From: Pyrus communis
Taxonomy: Eukaryota; Streptophyta; Magnoliopsida; Rosales; Rosaceae
Length of the DNA stretch: 64,000 bases
Assembly: GCF_963583255.1 (NCBI RefSeq)
Contig: NC_084805.1
Coordinates: 9,788,827 to 9,852,826, forward strand
Direction: 5' to 3'
Part shown: positions 61,035 to 64,000 of the stretch, in pieces
How the letters are laid out: every line of letters starts with the position of its first letter
Numbering within the stretch: position 1 is the stretch's first letter
Program-made: the position numbers and the translations under genes
The notes under the pieces: model-generated
What the model was told of the DNA's origin: nothing
Databases searched by the model: none
What the model saw: the letters and a program-made list of their open reading frames with translations, nothing else

Positions 61035-61445
61035 CAAAGCCTCAATGCAATTACCAAGGAGAAGATGGAATTTACACTCCATAACCAGATTTGCGTCCTT
61101 AAACTCTTCTCTTTGTTAGTTACATTCTGCCATGTTTAGTATGTTTAGTTGCTTTTTGTGTGTTTACTTATGTTTTGTGTGAATCTATGCTTAAAACATT
61201 GAGGACAATGTTTGATTTAAGTGTGGGGGGGGGGGGGGGTAACTAAGTTTATTTGATGCAAATTCGTGGGATTTTATCACCCATAACTTCAAATGTTGTT
61301 TCTTACTGTTTTAAGGTGTTTTTAAGTTGTTTTAGAGTGTTTTAGTATGTTTTGTTTTTATAACTCCGAAAATCACATAAAAATTTGAAAAACATGTTTT
61401 GAAAGAGCCTAAAAAAAGTGTTTTGAGTCGTTTTTGTGTGTTTGT
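61035..61445 (+). other. Element 3' region with long G tract
   Basis: Inverse copy of 46680-47060 from RE2: GGAGAAGATGGAATTTACAC, then CATTGAGGACAATGTTTGATT, GTGTGG and a G run (61225-61240) that mirrors the polypurine-like tract. It ends at the RE-C LTR within TTTTTGTGTGTTTG. No gene. Confidence 0.7.
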
Positions 61446-63994
61446 TGATAGGAGCATATTCATGCGACTTAAATGGCTTGTTCTCGTGCATTTACGTTAT
61501 GTTTCTTTAGTTATTTTAGTACTTTAAGCTATTTTCGTGTGTTTGTAGGCCAAAAGGGCTAAAGGAGCAAAAAGATGCATTTTGGAGACGTTTGGAGCAC
61601 TTTTGGGCTAAGGATGGAAAGCTTATGCTTGGAGCCAAAGTGTTGGACGAAATTGAAAACCTAATTGAAGACCAAAGTGTTGGAACCTTGTTCCCTTTAG
61701 TTTTAGGATATTTAAACCTTTCCTATATCCTTAGTCGTGCATAACATTCCAACATTCCACTCCTTCATTTATTACTTATCATATCATTCATTCATCTACA
61801 TATCAATAACCACTTATCATTCATTTATTACTTATCATATCATTCATTCATCTACATATCAATAACCACTTATCATTCATTTATTACTTATCATATCATT
61901 CATTCATCTACATATCAATAACCACTTATCTTATCACTCAACATATCATTCATTTATCACTCAACATATCATTCACTTATCACTTATCTTATCATTCACT
62001 TACCACTCAACATATCACTCAACATATCATACACTTATCACTCATCACACTTCATCATTATACCACCATTCATTCTTTAAAACACATGCACATTCACACA
62101 CACTTCACACAAACAACATTCACATGCAAACACAAGCTTTAACCAACAAACAAAACATACACACACATGCACTTACTCCTTCATCATTACACCACCTTCT
62201 CCATCTTTATTCCACATGCATTCATCATAATTCACCCTAGCTACCACCATTCACACACACATGCACTTATTCTTTCATCATTGCACCACCATTCACCATT
62301 CACACACACATGCACTTACTCCTTCATCATTACACCACCTTCTCCATCTTTATTCCACATGCATTCATCATAATTCACCCTAGCTACCACCATTCACACA
62401 CACATGCACTTATTCTTTCATCATTGCACCACCATTCACCATTCACACACACATGCACTTACTCTTTCATCATTGCACCACCATTCACACACACATGCAC
62501 TTACTCTTTCATCATTGCACCACCAATTCAACACATGCATTCACACACCAACAACCTAGCTCTTTTTCCATCATTATTTCATCCACATGCACTCTCAATC
62601 ATAACAACCACATTCACTCTTAAACAATCACCCACATATTCTCCCATTCCCCCTATAAAAACCCATGCATTCATACACAAAAATCACATCTCATTTCATA
62701 CACAACACACCACAAACACTTCCATTCCTTCTCTTTGCCGTGAGTCCCCTTAGAATCCAAAACCATCTTTCCATTTCCATCACTCCTCACTCCATTCCAC
62801 ATTTCCATAATCCCCCAAACCTCACCTTAGACCTTGTGCTACAACAACGAGGAAGAGAAGAGGACCTAAACGTTCATACAATTCAAGTTTGAGTTGTTGG
62901 AATGTTTAGGTGATTCTTTGATTTCAATGTTTCATTTTAATTCTCTTTGTTTTGTACGTATAAGGAATGGAAGAGAAGAGTGCCTAAACGTTCATACAAT
63001 TCAAGTTTGAGTTGTTGGAATGTTTAGGTGTTTCTTTGATTTCAACGTAATGAGGAACTAAAACCCCCTTTAGCTAGGGGGTGATTCGAAATAAATGTTT
63101 ATGCTTGCATTTTGATTTGATTACTTCTAATTGCGTTTCATAAGTTGTGGTTCAATTTGTTTAACCGTTTGATTGATAACTTATTTATGTATGTTTATTG
63201 AGAGTGTACACTTAATTTTCATGCATGAATATGACGCTAGAATGTAAGTGAGTTTCACCTAATAGTTACGAACTTATATTCACAAGTAGTGGAGGTTGCT
63301 TATAAACAATCGCGTTAAATGAATTCTTGGCATAAGTTTCATGCGTATTCCATAGTAACGAATGCCTCGTCAACACTTAAAGTTTTCATGATGCTTAATG
63401 ATTTTTGATTGTATCTTTATTGTGCTTTTCACGTAAAGGACTTTTGGAGAATGTTGTGAATTGCGTTGCGCTAACCCATCCAATTCATTAACTTAAGGAA
63501 AACTTGACGGTTAATTTAAGCGGACCTAATTGACCCGGGGCGTTGAGAATTAATGATTTGTTGAAATGCAATTGGAAATCTTTTTATTATGCAAGTGTAA
63601 CATGTATGGAGATGAACCCCTTAGCTATTCTATCATCCATTCATTCCATTTCATCAATTCCATATTTACATTCTGTTTTAATTTGTTCATTTAATTTAAT
63701 TTCGTATAAACTTAAATCCCCCTTTACTTTAATGTCAATTTAGTTAGAAATCATTTTAGTTTGTGTTTTTTTTTTAAAGCATTTTGAGTTTTTGGTTTGT
63801 CTTAGTGTTTTAAACTTTAATTTTGCATTCTTTGAGTCTAGTTTAGTGTTTTAAACTTTATTTTACGTTTTTGAGTCAGTTTTCAAGAGATTTGCATTCC
63901 CTCCTAATCCCCGGTCCAGAACGATCCCTACTTATACATATACTACAATTGATAAAAAGAGGGTTTAATTTGTGTGCGTATAAATCTCGCATCA
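61446..63994 (+). repeat. RE-C LTR (likely 5' LTR continuing past the window)
   Basis: 2549 bp from TGATAGGAGCATATTCATG to CTCGCATCA. The last six bases of the window (AATTTT) match the spacer before the RE-B primer site, suggesting a 5' LTR whose element continues to the right. TATA (CCCTATAAAAA) is at 62651-62661. It interrupts the RE-B/RE2-type 3' region at 61445. It shares text with the nested solo LTR at 38412-40366. Confidence 0.85.
61763..62520. repeat. Tandem repeats in RE-C LTR U3
   Basis: A 56-bp unit (CATTCATTTATTACTTATCATATC...) is repeated about three times (61763-61930). A CATATCATTCACTTATCA-type degenerate array follows to about 62050. Then a 143-bp unit (ATGCACTTACTCCTTC...) is present twice from 62167 and 62310, and shorter CACACACATGCACTTA(C/T)TC units run to about 62520. 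The open frame across it (62167-62753) is a low-complexity by-product. Confidence 0.9.
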
Positions 63995-64000
63995 AATTTT

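Noticed and set aside
61763..62050. Regular repeats considered as a CRISPR-like array
   Set aside because: Eukaryotic LTR context; the repeats are tandem without unique spacers.
62167..62753. Histidine/serine-rich frames in the RE-C LTR
   Set aside because: They follow the 143-bp and shorter tandem repeats and have no start context or conservation signal.

Overview
The window is plant nuclear DNA: split genes with GT-AG introns, an AT-rich background and dense LTR-retrotransposon nesting. The repeat mix (a Cassandra TRIM with a 5S-like domain, Athila-type Ty3/gypsy elements, and dispersed repeats I associate with apple and pear) suggests a Rosaceae genome, probably the apple/pear group. That taxonomic call is inference from memory; no search was run.

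Three host genes appear intact from exon reconstruction. (1) A wax ester synthase/diacylglycerol acyltransferase (WSD1 family), + strand, 3855-11336, 6 exons, 466 aa, with introns loaded with a SINE, a three-LTR TRIM and an LTR-like fragment. (2) A SUD1/CER9-type RING-CH E3 ubiquitin ligase (Doa10/MARCH6 family), + strand, 25250-30332, 9 exons, 1096 aa. (3) A cytoplasmic poly(A)-binding protein with four RRMs and a C-terminal MLLE domain, - strand, 31134-36695, 9 exons, 655 aa, convergent with SUD1. One intron-containing tRNA-Met-like gene at 24086-24168 (-) carries a UAU anticodon. A possible terminal exon of an unrecognised gene lies at 2716-2891 (-).

The rest is mobile DNA. 12.1-23.4 kb: a MULE-type MITE with a 9-bp target duplication, then a short Cassandra-like TRIM (TSD GGAGA) split by a decayed 10.2-kb Athila-like element (RE1). 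37.2-42.9 kb: a MITE, a SINE-like repeat split by a solo LTR (TSD TTAGC), which is itself split by another solo LTR (TSD ACCTA), then a Cassandra element with both LTRs. 43.1-64.0 kb: an old + strand gag remnant is split by a young 13,048-bp - strand element (RE2, TSD GTGCT; two 1662-bp LTRs with about 8 differences; uninterrupted 1790-codon gag-pol). Further + strand LTR elements, RE-B and RE-C, follow to the window end.

The most unusual structure is a roughly 1.9-kb module in the 3' untranslated part of RE2 (about 47063-48920). It has two divergent TATA boxes around a tandem-repeat-rich spacer. The rightward unit, antisense to the retrotransposon, is a broken coiled-coil ORF; the leftward unit is a short ORF of unknown function. 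A second point of interest is that two genes of cuticular lipid biology, WSD and SUD1/CER9, sit within about 14 kb of each other, separated only by transposons.
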